From Palsa-506 sp963709075 (lineage in GTDB: Bacteria > Actinomycetota > Actinomycetes > Streptosporangiales > Streptosporangiaceae), in contig CAVPUY010000005.1 in NCBI GenBank assembly GCA_963709075.1, forward strand, positions 868,001 to 932,000: a stretch of DNA of 64,000 nucleotides, in the 5' to 3' direction. A program made the translations under genes and the position numbers. The notes under the pieces were generated by a model, which was not told the origin of the DNA, did not search any database, and saw only the letters and a list, made by a program, of their open reading frames with translations. Shown one piece after another: positions 43,651 to 51,827 of this stretch. Positions within the stretch are counted from its first letter, which is position 1; each line of letters opens with the position of its first letter.

Positions 43651-44711
43651 CGGATCGCCGCCTTTCCCGCGGTGAGCTCGAGGAACGCGGCTTCCAGGTC
43701 AGGGAGCTGCGTGACTAGCTGGTGGATGACGACGCCCGCCCGCAACGCGGCGTCGCCGATCGCGACCGCGTCCGCCCCGGTGACGTAAGCGCCGCCGTCG
43801 CCGGCAGGCGTTACTACCGCGTCGCTGCCGAGCACGGCCGCGAGTTTTTCCAGTTCGGGAGTGCGCACCAGGGTCCGGCTCAGGTATGTCATTGAACCGA
43901 TCACGGACGCCACCGTTCCCTGGGCGGCCAGCCGTCCGGCCGTGATGATGACCAGGTCGTCTGCGAGCTGCTCCATCTCCCCGAGCAGGTGGCTGGACAC
44001 CAGGATCGTCCGGCCCTGCGTGGCCAGGGTCCTGAGCAGGTCGCGCATCCACCGGATGCCCTCCGGGTCCAGCCCGTTGGCCGGCTCGTCGAGGATCAGC
44101 ACCTGCGGGTCCCCGAGCAGTGCAGCCGCGACGCCGAGACGCTAGCGCATGCCGAGGGAGTAGCCCCGGAACGTCCGGTTAGCGGCTACGCCGAGCCCGA
44201 CAAGCTCCAGCACCTCGTCCGCCCGCGCCAGCGGGATGCCCGCGGACTGGCAGACGATACGCAGGTGATCGCGCCCGGTGCGGTCCTTATGCGCCGCGCC
44301 CGCCTCAAGGACCGCGCCGACGCGCCGGATCGGCTGGTCCAGGTCGGCATAGCGGACGCCGCCGATCGTGGCCGTTCCCGCGGTCGGCTCGACCAGATCG
44401 AGCAGCATCCGCAATGTCGTCGTCTTCCCCGCATCGTTCGGGCCGAGGAACCCGGTAACCCGGCCCGGTTCCACGGTGAACGACAAGTCATCGACGGCCC
44501 TGACGCCGCGGTATTCCTTCCTCAGCCCGCAGACGTCGATCCGTCCCTGGGACATCAGCGCGGGAGAGACCCGCTTTCCGCCGAGCGGGCGGTCAGGGAA
44601 ACCCGGCCCGGCGCCGTCCGGGCCTGCGCGGTCCGTGCGCGTGCCGCCGCGATTAAGCCGCGCCAGCAACACCAGGCCACCGATCACGACGGCCGCGAGC
44701 AGGACAACCAT
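43647..44711 (-). pseudogene. ABC transporter ATPase with amber codon in the signature motif
   Basis: A 354-codon ABC ATPase gene interrupted in frame by TAG at 44144-44142. Before it: Walker A TGFLGPNDAGKTTTLRML (the usual third Gly is Asp); after it: Walker B QVLILDEPANGLDPEG, H-loop LVSSHLLGEME. The stop falls in the signature S-L-G-M-R-[TAG]-R-L, where Gln (CAG) is expected: a single C-to-T change. Both sides are in the same frame. N-terminal residues MVVLLAAVVIGGLVLLARLN form a membrane anchor, unusual for an ABC ATPase. ATG 44711 has GGAGAGG upstream. Confidence 0.85.
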
Positions 44712-44797
44712 CTCACCTCTCCAGCCGCGACCGCATTCGCCGCATCGTGGGGGCCCAGCTGAGTCGCGGTGGCCGGCGAGTAACTCTCGGGGACCTA

Positions 44798-44826
44798 ACG
44801 CTACATAGCAAGAGTTAGGGCGGCAA
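44798..44826 (-). promoter_or_regulatory. promoter of the ABC exporter operon
   Basis: Minus strand: -35 TTGCCG (44826-44821), 17-bp spacer, -10 TAGCGT (44803-44798), about 85 bp before the ATG. CTAAC...GTTAG flank the -10. The gap to 45026 holds nothing else recognisable. Confidence 0.5.
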
Positions 44827-45025
44827 GGGCTTCGGGCAGTCGGGCAGGCCCGAACTGACCGTCGAGTGGCCCGCCTTGCTTCCGCGATGGCGGCGAAGCC
44901 GGTCACAACGGCAACCGGCCGCTCGGCGGAGATCACGGCGATCGATGCCCAGGTGACCGGGCGGCGCCCGGCGCTTGCTCATCGCGTCGATGCGGAGGGA
45001 CGCGGGCGGCCCAGATAGGTGAAGG

Positions 45026-45571
45026 TCAGTGGCCGGCCGGGCGCGCCGGTCGCGGTGCCGGCCGGCATCTTGGGTTCCGCATTCTTCGGTCGGTCGTACG
45101 AATGGGACCGCCCGGCGGTTCGCGCTCTGGCTTGCCCGACAGACGCCCCCTCACCTTGGTGCCGATCTCGAGGACATCAGGGGATGAGGTGAACCGGCCC
45201 ACCAGGCGGCGCTTGCGGTAGTGACACCGGGCAAGAGTGATCAGCCCGTGGTCGTCGATCGCCAACGTCTCGATCGCGAAGAGGTTGTCGACGCTGCGGT
45301 AGCCAATGGTGATGCTGCCCGACCCGGCCGCCGCGACCAGGTCCGGGCCGAGCCGCACTGACGGGTAGCGCTCGAGCACAGCGGAGACGTACCGGCGCAA
45401 CTCGCCGCGCCCGGACAACTGCGCGCTGCCGCCGAGCCCGGCGGCGAACGGCGAGTAGTAACGGATGTCATGCCGGTAGTGACCGACTATCAGGTCAACG
45501 TCGCGGGAGTTCCATGCCGCCGCCCACTCGCGGGCGAAGGCATCGGCCTCCGCTTGGGAGAAATTCTTCAT
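45026..45571 (-). CDS. SnoaL/NTF2-like protein
   Basis: A 181-residue protein with an NTF2/SnoaL fold: MKNFSQAEADAFAREWAAAW, NSRDVDLIVGHYRHDIRYYS and PSVRLGPDLVAAAGSGSITI. The helical bundle and four-stranded sheet fit a polyketide-cyclase/isomerase-like fold, but the catalytic pair is not certain. The C-terminal 45 residues are Arg/Pro-rich with no homology. ATG 45571 is used; ATG 45583 is possible. It is divergent from the MocR regulator with 60 bp between starts, and is likely its target. Confidence 0.7.
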   Translation of the reverse strand: MKNFSQAEADAFAREWAAAWNSRDVDLIVGHYRHDIRYYSPFAAGLGGSAQLSGRGELRRYVSAVLERYPSVRLGPDLVAAAGSGSITIGYRSVDNLFAIETLAIDDHGLITLARCHYRKRRLVGRFTSSPDVLEIGTKVRGRLSGKPEREPPGGPIRTTDRRMRNPRCRPAPRPARPAGH

Positions 45572-45609
45572 GGTGTCAACCATGCCAGGATTGGTCTTGC
45601 ATAGCACGA

Positions 45610-45629
45610 TCCAATCTGGAAATATTGGA
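45610..45629. promoter_or_regulatory. MocR operator candidate
   Basis: TCCAAT-N8-ATTGGA lies 2 bp before the GTG of the MocR gene and about 38 bp from the divergent SnoaL-like start. The pair of half sites fits a GntR-type dimer. Confidence 0.45.
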
Positions 45630-45631
45630 CT

Positions 45632-47107
45632 GTGATTAACGAGACCACTGGTCTGGCCAGGCCCGGGTCAGAGACGATCGGCGCGGGACGCTTCGCCGCT
45701 GTGGTGGAGGGATGGCGTGACGGTGGCAGCGGGCCGCTGTCCCGGCGCCTCGCGCACGTGATCCGATCGCGCATCTCCAGCGGCCTGCTCGGCCCAGGCA
45801 CGGTCCTGCCGCCCGAGCGTTCGCTCGCGGCAACGCTCGGTGTTAGCCGATCAACGGTTGTGGCGGCCGTCGATGAGCTGCGGGCAGGTGGTTTTGTTAC
45901 GTCTCGGCAGGGTTCCGGCACCTGGGTTCCCGCCAGCGACCCGAGCGCGGCTCCCTCCGGCATCACAGCCGAGCGGCTCTTGCCCGCCGAGCACATACTC
46001 AACCTCGCCGCCTCCGTCACTCCCGACGCCTCGCAGCTCCCGGACGCGACCCTCGATGTCGCCGACCTGGCATCTGTCGTGCCCGCGCACGGATACGCAC
46101 CAGCCGGGCTGCCCGTCCTGCGCGAGGCAATAGCCCAACGCCACCACGCCCTCGCCGCGCCGACCAGCCCCGCCCAGATCCACGTCACCAACGGCGCCCA
46201 GCACGCATTGGATCTCGCCCTCGGCGCCGTCGCCAAACGTGGCCACATCATCGCCGTCGAGGACCCCACCTACGTCGGCATCCACGACCTGCTACGAGGA
46301 CGCGGCCTGCGTGCCCTCCCCCTTCCGCTCGACTTGATCGACGACCCCGGCGACCGGCTCTGCAAGCTCCTGATCGCCGGACACGCCCGAGCGGTTCTGC
46401 TCATCCCCGCCGTGCACAGCCCGACCGGACGGGTCCGCCGCCGCCCCCGCCTCGAAGCGCTCGCCCGGCAACTCGACACCGCCCGCCTTCCGGTCATCGA
46501 AGACAACACCCTCGCTGACCTGGCCTTCACCGGCGGGCGGCCACCATCGCTCGCGTCGCTGTGCCGACGAGCCCCGGTCATCAGCATCGAAAGCACCAGC
46601 AAAGTCGGCTGGGGCGGGCTGCGGGTCGGATGGATCCGCGCCGCGCCCGGCCTCATTGACGCGACGGTAACCGAACGGGGCCGCAGCGACTACGGAACCA
46701 GCGTCCCCTCCCAGCTCGTGGCGCTACGGCTGCTCAGCATCTACGACCAAGTGATCAGCCGGCGGCGGCAAGCCCTGGAACAGTCCGCGACGACGTTCAC
46801 CCGGCTCGTCCGCAAGCACCTCCCCGACTGGACGTGGCAGCCACCCGACGGCGGGCTCTCCGCCTGGATCGACACTCGCGTCGACACCGACCTGCTGCTC
46901 GACCACGCCCTGCGCCACCGGGTCGCGTTCGCGACCGGACCGTCCGCGTCACGCTCGCCGTCCGCCCGCACTCATTTGCGAGCCTGCTTCGACCGGCCAG
47001 CCGTGGAACTCGAAGCCGCAGTCATCCGCCTCGCACGAGCCGCCAACGACACCCGCGGGCATCGCCGCGCGCGACAACCTGCACACCGTGGCCACGCTCT
47101 CCCCTAG
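45632..47107 (+). CDS. MocR-type (GntR-aminotransferase) transcriptional regulator
   Basis: A 491-residue fusion of a GntR winged helix (LSRRLAHVIRSRISSGLLGP, RSTVVAAVDELRAGGFVTSR) and a type I aminotransferase-fold domain. The PLP lysine is expected at K324 (IESTSKVGWGGLRVGW) and the phosphate-binding Arg nearby; N/D in VIEDNTLADLAFTG. Members such as PdxR bind PLP and act as amine/vitamin B6 sensors, though many regulate unrelated genes. GTG 45632 starts; an inverted repeat lies just upstream. The divergent SnoaL-like gene is the likely target. The C-terminal 20 residues are Arg-rich tail sequence. Confidence 0.9.
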   Translation: MINETTGLARPGSETIGAGRFAAVVEGWRDGGSGPLSRRLAHVIRSRISSGLLGPGTVLPPERSLAATLGVSRSTVVAAVDELRAGGFVTSRQGSGTWVPASDPSAAPSGITAERLLPAEHILNLAASVTPDASQLPDATLDVADLASVVPAHGYAPAGLPVLREAIAQRHHALAAPTSPAQIHVTNGAQHALDLALGAVAKRGHIIAVEDPTYVGIHDLLRGRGLRALPLPLDLIDDPGDRLCKLLIAGHARAVLLIPAVHSPTGRVRRRPRLEALARQLDTARLPVIEDNTLADLAFTGGRPPSLASLCRRAPVISIESTSKVGWGGLRVGWIRAAPGLIDATVTERGRSDYGTSVPSQLVALRLLSIYDQVISRRRQALEQSATTFTRLVRKHLPDWTWQPPDGGLSAWIDTRVDTDLLLDHALRHRVAFATGPSASRSPSARTHLRACFDRPAVELEAAVIRLARAANDTRGHRRARQPAHRGHALP

Positions 47108-47112
47108 GTTGG

Positions 47113-47541
47113 TCAGAGGTGGTTTAGCGCTTTGCGCATGCCGGCTTCCGCTTCGCTGCCGAGGCGTTCGAAGGCCGGCTTGAGCAGCGGGGCGATGAGC
47201 CGGGACGGGCCTTTGAAGGTGAATTCGGCTGTGTAGGTTACCTCGGTGCCGCCCTCGACGCGGCGGAAGGTCATGGTGTCGACGGCGGTAACCGTCTTGT
47301 TCTCCCCCTGGAGCCGGATGCGCTGGCCAGGGACGAACTCACGCACGACGTAGGTCAGCTGGGTCTGCCGGCCGAGGAAGGCGGAGGTGTTGAGGTAGGC
47401 GGTGCCGACCCCCCCGTCGCCGTGCCGGTTCACGGTGGCCACGGTGCCCGGATCCCACTCGGTTGTCGTGGTGAAGTCGGAGAGGTAATCGAATACCACG
47501 TCCAGCGGCTTGCCGACGATGACGATCTTCTGCAGTCTCAT
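47113..47541 (-). CDS. SRPBCC-domain protein (end of the light-regulated operon)
   Basis: A 142-residue START-like protein: MRLQKIVIVGKPLDVVFDYL, SDFTTTTEWDPGTVATVNRH and GGTEVTYTAEFTFKGPSRLI. It has the SRPBCC hydrophobic cavity and would bind a lipid or aromatic ligand. It is the last gene of the operon, 51 bp after the SDR gene, and its product may carry or modify the modified fatty acid made by the preceding genes (inference from context). The convergent MocR gene ends 5 bp away. Confidence 0.85.
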   Translation of the reverse strand: MRLQKIVIVGKPLDVVFDYLSDFTTTTEWDPGTVATVNRHGDGGVGTAYLNTSAFLGRQTQLTYVVREFVPGQRIRLQGENKTVTAVDTMTFRRVEGGTEVTYTAEFTFKGPSRLIAPLLKPAFERLGSEAEAGMRKALNHL

Positions 47542-47592
47542 GGTGTCCTTGGGTTCGCTGGCGCTGGGTGAAGGGCTGGAGGCGGCCGCGGG

Positions 47593-48339
47593 TCAGCCGA
47601 TGGAGGTGCGAGCCCACAGGGCCGTCCATGCCCGGGCGGGGACGAGGCGAGCGGTCTTCATCAGCAGCGCCATCCGCCTCGGGAAGACGATCTCGGTGCG
47701 CTCACGCTCCAGTCCGTCGCAGATGGATCGTGCGGCCTGGTCAGCGTCGATGATGAAGGGCATGGGGAAGGGGTTAGCGGCCGTGAGCTCGGTGCGGACG
47801 AAACCCGGGCAGATCGTCGTCACGTGCACCCCGGTCCGGGCAACGTGGACGCGCAGGGACTCGAGCAGGTTGACCTGTGCCGCTTTTGTTGCGCCGTAGG
47901 CTTCGGCGCCGGCCAGCCCGCGGTAGCCGGCGACGGACGCGATGCCGGCGATGGTCCCGCTCCGCCGCCGCAGCATCCCGGGCAGCACGGCCGCGATGGA
48001 GTTGCTCATCCCGGTGAGGTTGACCCGGATGTGCTGGTCAAAGACCTCGGTGTCCCAGTCCGCCGGGTTCATCTGCTTCCAGTAGCCGGCGGACAGCACG
48101 GCAAGGTCGATGGGCCCGAGTTCTTCGTGCACTCGGGCGGCCGCGGCCGCGGCTGACGCAGCGTCGGTGACGTCGAGCGGCACGACGAGCATGTCCCCGC
48201 CCGAAACCTCCCGAAGCTGCTCATCGCGGCGAGCCGAGATAGCGACCGTGGCTCCGCGGCGCGCGAGCTCCCGGGCGACCGCGGCGCCGATTCCGCTTGA
48301 TGCGCCGATGACCCAGGCGATCTTGCCGTTCAGCTTCAT
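47593..48339 (-). CDS. SDR-family oxidoreductase (light-regulated operon)
   Basis: A 248-residue classical short-chain dehydrogenase: cofactor loop VIGASSGIGAAVARELARRG, catalytic Y-x-x-x-K in AEAYGATKAAQVNLLESLRV and IASVAGYRGLAG. Its ATG overlaps the CFA-synthase-like gene stop (ATGA), so it is cotranslated with it. In a lipid-modifying operon it probably reduces or oxidises a fatty-acid-derived carbonyl or hydroxyl; the substrate is inferred only from context. Confidence 0.85.
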   Translation of the reverse strand: MKLNGKIAWVIGASSGIGAAVARELARRGATVAISARRDEQLREVSGGDMLVVPLDVTDAASAAAAAARVHEELGPIDLAVLSAGYWKQMNPADWDTEVFDQHIRVNLTGMSNSIAAVLPGMLRRRSGTIAGIASVAGYRGLAGAEAYGATKAAQVNLLESLRVHVARTGVHVTTICPGFVRTELTAANPFPMPFIIDADQAARSICDGLERERTEIVFPRRMALLMKTARLVPARAWTALWARTSIG

Positions 48340-49601
48340 TCTGGTCCCCTGGTCATCTGGAGCTGGCTGACCCCGAGGTAGCCGCTGCGGAATCCGGCTT
48401 CGGAGTAGGCGAGGTAGAACTCCCACATGCGGCGGAAGGTCTCGTCGAAGCCCTGGGCGTGGACGCGGGGCCACTGGTCAGTGAAGCGTTCCCGCCACAG
48501 GCGCAAGGTCCGGGCGTAGTGCGCCCGGAGCTCGCGCTGCCGCGTCACGCGCAGCGTGGTGTGGGCCGCGAGGGCGTCGTCGATGGCCTGCAAGGACGGG
48601 ATGATGCCGCCGGGGAAGATGTACTTCTGGATCCAGCTGAAGCTGCGCCGGGTGGCGAGGAACCGCTCGTGGGCCATGGTGATTGCCTGGATGGCGACCC
48701 TGCCGCCGGGAGCGAGGAGCCGGTCAATGGTCGCGAAGTAGGCGGGCCAGTAGTCCTCCCCGACGGCCTCGATCATCTCCACGCTGACGATGGCATCGTA
48801 CTGACCGTCGACCTCGCGGTAGTCCTGCACCCGCACGTCGGCGAGCCCGGACAGGCCGGCGGCTTCCACTCGCTCCCGGGCCAGCAGCATCTGCTCGCGG
48901 GAGAGGGTGATGGCCGTGACATGGGCACCGCGCTGGGCGGCGCGCAGGGAAAGCGCCCCCCACCCCGATCCGATCTCCAGCACGCGGCTGCCGGCCCGGA
49001 CGCCCGCGAGGTCGAGAATGCCGTCGGTCTTCCGCAGCTGCGCCGCCTCCAGCCTGCTGGCCGCCGCGCCCGGCTCGCTGTCGTCGAACCAGGCACTGGA
49101 GTAGCTCATCGTCGGGTCAAGGAAGGCGGCGAAGAGGTCGTTGCTGAGGTCATAGTGGGCCGCGATGTTGGTTCGCGAGCCGTCGAGGGTGTTCTCCTGG
49201 TCCTGGGGGACGCGCCTTTCGGCGAAGACGCGCAGCCGCTGCAGGGCCACGGGTATCAGCGTGGTCAGCCGCGCGGCGAAGGGCGTCAGCAGGTCGGCCA
49301 GGTCGGTGCCGGACCCGGCCCGCCAGTCCCCGGCCATGTAGGCCTCACCGAACCCGATCTTCGCGTCGCGGCCCAGCCGGGCGAAGAACGCGGCGGGGCG
49401 GACGACCTCGAATTCGGGTGATGCCGGCGATCCTCCTCCGAGCACCCGGCCGTCAGGGTAGCTGACGCGGACGGGCACCCGGGCGGCGGCACGCTCGAAG
49501 ATCAGCCGGGCAGCGACTGCGCGCATGGGCGCCCGCGGGCTGGCCGCCAGGGCGGGCCAGCGGACGGTGCTGAAGGTGGTCGCGGTCGCGGTCACGGTCA
49601 T
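48336..49601 (-). CDS. cyclopropane-fatty-acyl-phospholipid synthase-like methyltransferase
   Basis: A 421-residue SAM-dependent enzyme of the CFA synthase family: motif I SRVLEIGSGWGALSLRAAQR, the acidic AITLSREQ, DAIVSVEMIEAVGEDYWPAY and the FPGGIIPSLQ motif of CFA enzymes. The reaction would methylate or cyclopropanate unsaturated chains of membrane lipids. It lacks obvious signal or membrane segments. In CarH/LitR- and ChrR-controlled gene sets of other bacteria, CFA-like and DUF1365 genes accompany light or singlet-oxygen regulators, as here. Spacing of 3 bp to DUF1365. Confidence 0.88.
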   Translation of the reverse strand: MTVTATATTFSTVRWPALAASPRAPMRAVAARLIFERAAARVPVRVSYPDGRVLGGGSPASPEFEVVRPAAFFARLGRDAKIGFGEAYMAGDWRAGSGTDLADLLTPFAARLTTLIPVALQRLRVFAERRVPQDQENTLDGSRTNIAAHYDLSNDLFAAFLDPTMSYSSAWFDDSEPGAAASRLEAAQLRKTDGILDLAGVRAGSRVLEIGSGWGALSLRAAQRGAHVTAITLSREQMLLARERVEAAGLSGLADVRVQDYREVDGQYDAIVSVEMIEAVGEDYWPAYFATIDRLLAPGGRVAIQAITMAHERFLATRRSFSWIQKYIFPGGIIPSLQAIDDALAAHTTLRVTRQRELRAHYARTLRLWRERFTDQWPRVHAQGFDETFRRMWEFYLAYSEAGFRSGYLGVSQLQMTRGPE

Positions 49602-49604
49602 TGG

Positions 49605-50399
49605 TCAGACTCCTGCCTGGCGGATGTGGTGTGGGTGAGCGCGGACGGGCAGGCCACGGAGCCAGAGCCAGACGCCGTGCGCCCGGATCAGGGCCGAGAC
49701 CCGCTGGGTCATCAGGGGCTGGCGGATGAGCAGCCGGGCCAGGGCCCGGCGGGTGGCGGGTTCGGGCCGTCCCCGGAAGGTCGCCGAGAACGCGACGGCG
49801 CCCTCGCGGCGCAGCGTCACGGCCGTGGACACCCGGTCCGGCGTGAGGGTGAACCGCAGCCCGTAGGTGCCGCTGACGTCGAAGAACGGGGAGACGTGGA
49901 AGTCCTTGGCCGTCACGGCGACCCCCGCCTCGTCGGGATGCAGGAGGTAGGCGTGCCGCTCACGGTAGGTGTTGTGGACCTCGGCGACGATGCAGGCGAG
50001 CCGCCCGCTGCTGTCGTAGCACCAGAAGACGGACAGCGGGTCGAAGACGTGGCCCAGGACGCGGGCGCTGGCGAGCATGATGACCCGGCCCCCGTCACCG
50101 AGGCTGATGCCGTCCCGCGCCAGGTAGTTCTCGACGTTGGCCTTGATCGTCAGGCGGGGGTCACCGAGGTGATCCTCGCTGCTGAAGCTGGCGAACGGCC
50201 TGAGGAACGCAGGCTGCCTGGGGACCGAGTCGAGGTCGATGAGCCACTGGTAGACCCGGTGCCGGAAGGCATGGCGGACCGGCCCGGAGCGCCGGTGCGT
50301 GACCCAGCCAGCGACGAGCGCGGGCAGCGCGGGCAGCCAGGTCAGCTCGGGTGCCTGTCTGCCCGTCTCCGCGACGGTGGGCAGGGGGGCGGTGCTCAC
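49605..50399 (-). CDS. DUF1365 protein (light-regulated operon)
   Basis: A 264-residue DUF1365 protein: RRSGPVRHAFRHRVYQWLID, FWCYDSSGRLACIVAEVHNT, YRERHAYLLHPDEAGVAVTA, KDFHVSPFFDVSGTYGLRF. The family is found with CFA-synthase-like methylases and FAD oxidoreductases, and in Rhodobacter-type systems such genes belong to furan-fatty-acid or singlet-oxygen-response sets; the exact role of DUF1365 is not established. Start ATG 50399 overlaps the FAD gene stop (ATGA). Confidence 0.88.
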   Translation of the reverse strand: MSTAPLPTVAETGRQAPELTWLPALPALVAGWVTHRRSGPVRHAFRHRVYQWLIDLDSVPRQPAFLRPFASFSSEDHLGDPRLTIKANVENYLARDGISLGDGGRVIMLASARVLGHVFDPLSVFWCYDSSGRLACIVAEVHNTYRERHAYLLHPDEAGVAVTAKDFHVSPFFDVSGTYGLRFTLTPDRVSTAVTLRREGAVAFSATFRGRPEPATRRALARLLIRQPLMTQRVSALIRAHGVWLWLRGLPVRAHPHHIRQAGV

Positions 50400-51733
50400 C
50401 AGGTCACCCCGAAGTGCCGGGCGGCCTCGACACCGGAGCGGCAGCCGTCCTCGTGGAAGCCCCAGCCGTGATAGGCCCCGGCATACACCGTGCGGTCCGT
50501 GGCGAGGCCGCCGAGCCGCGCCTGCGCCCGGACCGCCTCGGGCGTGTAGATCGGGTGCTCATAATGCATGACCGCGGCTACGGATCCCGGGTCGGGACGC
50601 TCGCGGTCATTGAGCGTGACGAGGAAGGCCTCCGGCGACTGGTGCCCCTGGAGCCGGTTCATCCAGTAGGACACCGCGGCGCGCTGGCCAGGCTGGTCGC
50701 AGGACGTCATCCGGTAGTTCCACGAAGCACGGGCATTCCGCGCCTGCGGCAGGACCGAGCTGTCGGTGTGCAGCACCGTCATGTTGCTCGAGTAGCCGAA
50801 CACCTTGAGGGTGGTGACCTCGTCGTCGGCCGGGTCGGCGAGCAGGGCCAGCGCCTGATCGGCGTGGGTCGCGATGACGACGCGGTCCACGCGGGTGACC
50901 CGTCCGGTGACGTCCCGGATCTCGACGCCGTCCTCGCGCCGGGTGACGTCGGTGACGGCATGGGCCGCGCGCACGTCCGGTAGCAGCCCGGCGAGCCGCT
51001 CGACGTAGGTCCGTGACCCGCCGGCGACGCTGTACCACTGGAGTGACCCGCCGACCCGCAGAAGGCCATGGTTGTGGAGGAACCGGAAGAGGTAGCGCGC
51101 CGGGTAGGCCAGCGCCGCCTCCCGCCCGGCGGACCACACGCACGAGACGACCGGAACGGCGTAGTGGGCGATGAAGTGGCCGCTGAACCCCTCCTGCTCC
51201 AGGAAATCGCCGTAGGTCGTGAGGTTCTCGTCGCCCGTCGCGCGCAAGAAGGCCGACGCACGCCGGTGGAACCGCTTGACCTGCCACAGCATCCGAATGA
51301 ACCGCGGGTCGATGAGGCGGCGTGGCTGGGCGAAGACACCGCGCAGCCCGCGGCCGCCGGCATATTCCAGCCCGCACCCCTCGCAGCGGACGCTCATGCT
51401 CATCTCGGCGGGACGCACCTCGACGGCCAGCTCACCGAAGAGCTTGCGCAGCCAGGGATAGGTCACGTCGTTATGGACGATGAACCCGCTGTCGACAGCA
51501 TGACGCCGGCCATCGGAGTCCGTGACGTCGTGGGTGTGCGCGTGGCCACCCAGCCGGTCCTCCGCCTCGAAAAGGGTGACGTCATGCGTCCGGGACAGCA
51601 GGTAGGCGGCGGTGAGGCCGGCGACCCCCGCGCCGATCACGGCCACCGACGGCCGCCGTGCGTCCGCGGCTGTGCCGTGCTCCGGGGGAGCGGAGCCGGT
51701 GGCGCCCGCCGAGCCATTGGCGTGGGAAACCAT
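50396..51733 (-). CDS. FAD-dependent amine-oxidase-like protein (first gene of light-regulated operon)
   Basis: A 445-residue flavoprotein: FAD-binding GxGxxG in AVIGAGVAGLTAAYLLSR, the flavin-adjacent FEAEDRLGGHAHTHDVTD and a C-terminal region YAGAYHGWGFHEDGCRSGVE. The sequence resembles NAD/FAD proteins that accompany DUF1365/CFA genes (some act as desaturase-like enzymes on fatty acids). It is the operon's first gene, with a 5' UTR of about 29 nt. Its promoter is overlapped by the CarH-type repeats. The operon is completed by four coupled genes reading away from the CarH gene. Confidence 0.88.
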   Translation of the reverse strand: MVSHANGSAGATGSAPPEHGTAADARRPSVAVIGAGVAGLTAAYLLSRTHDVTLFEAEDRLGGHAHTHDVTDSDGRRHAVDSGFIVHNDVTYPWLRKLFGELAVEVRPAEMSMSVRCEGCGLEYAGGRGLRGVFAQPRRLIDPRFIRMLWQVKRFHRRASAFLRATGDENLTTYGDFLEQEGFSGHFIAHYAVPVVSCVWSAGREAALAYPARYLFRFLHNHGLLRVGGSLQWYSVAGGSRTYVERLAGLLPDVRAAHAVTDVTRREDGVEIRDVTGRVTRVDRVVIATHADQALALLADPADDEVTTLKVFGYSSNMTVLHTDSSVLPQARNARASWNYRMTSCDQPGQRAAVSYWMNRLQGHQSPEAFLVTLNDRERPDPGSVAAVMHYEHPIYTPEAVRAQARLGGLATDRTVYAGAYHGWGFHEDGCRSGVEAARHFGVTW

Positions 51734-51735
51734 GA

Positions 51736-51824
51736 TGTCAACTTTCGTCTAAGGTTTGTCTAACAATGACGCTAGCTTTCACGGCCAGCCTTGTCAAATG
51801 TCTGTCTAAGCGCTGTAGAGTTCC
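51736..51824. promoter_or_regulatory. divergent promoters with two arrays of about 11-bp repeats (CarH/LitR operator)
   Basis: Right array: TGTCAAATGTC, TGTCTAAGCGC, TGTAGAGTTCC begin at 51792, 51803 and 51814, each 11 bp apart. Left array: TGTCAAC (51736), CGTCTAA (51746), TGTCTAA (51757), TGACGCT (51767), 10-11 bp apart. Minus promoter: -35 TTGACA (51797-51792), 17-bp spacer, -10 TAGCGT (51774-51769). Plus promoter: -35 TTGTCA (51791-51796), 19-bp spacer, -10 TAGAGT (51816-51821), ATG at 51828 (leaderless). The arrays cover the -35 and spacer of both promoters and the leader of the FAD operon, so one tetrameric repressor could close both. Confidence 0.75.
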
Positions 51825-51827
51825 GGC

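Noticed and set aside
43647..44711. Programmed amber readthrough or amber recoding as pyrrolysine
   Set aside because: The codon replaces a conserved Gln in the signature motif; no suppressor tRNA or PylRS gene is in the window, so a point mutation or read error is the simpler reading.
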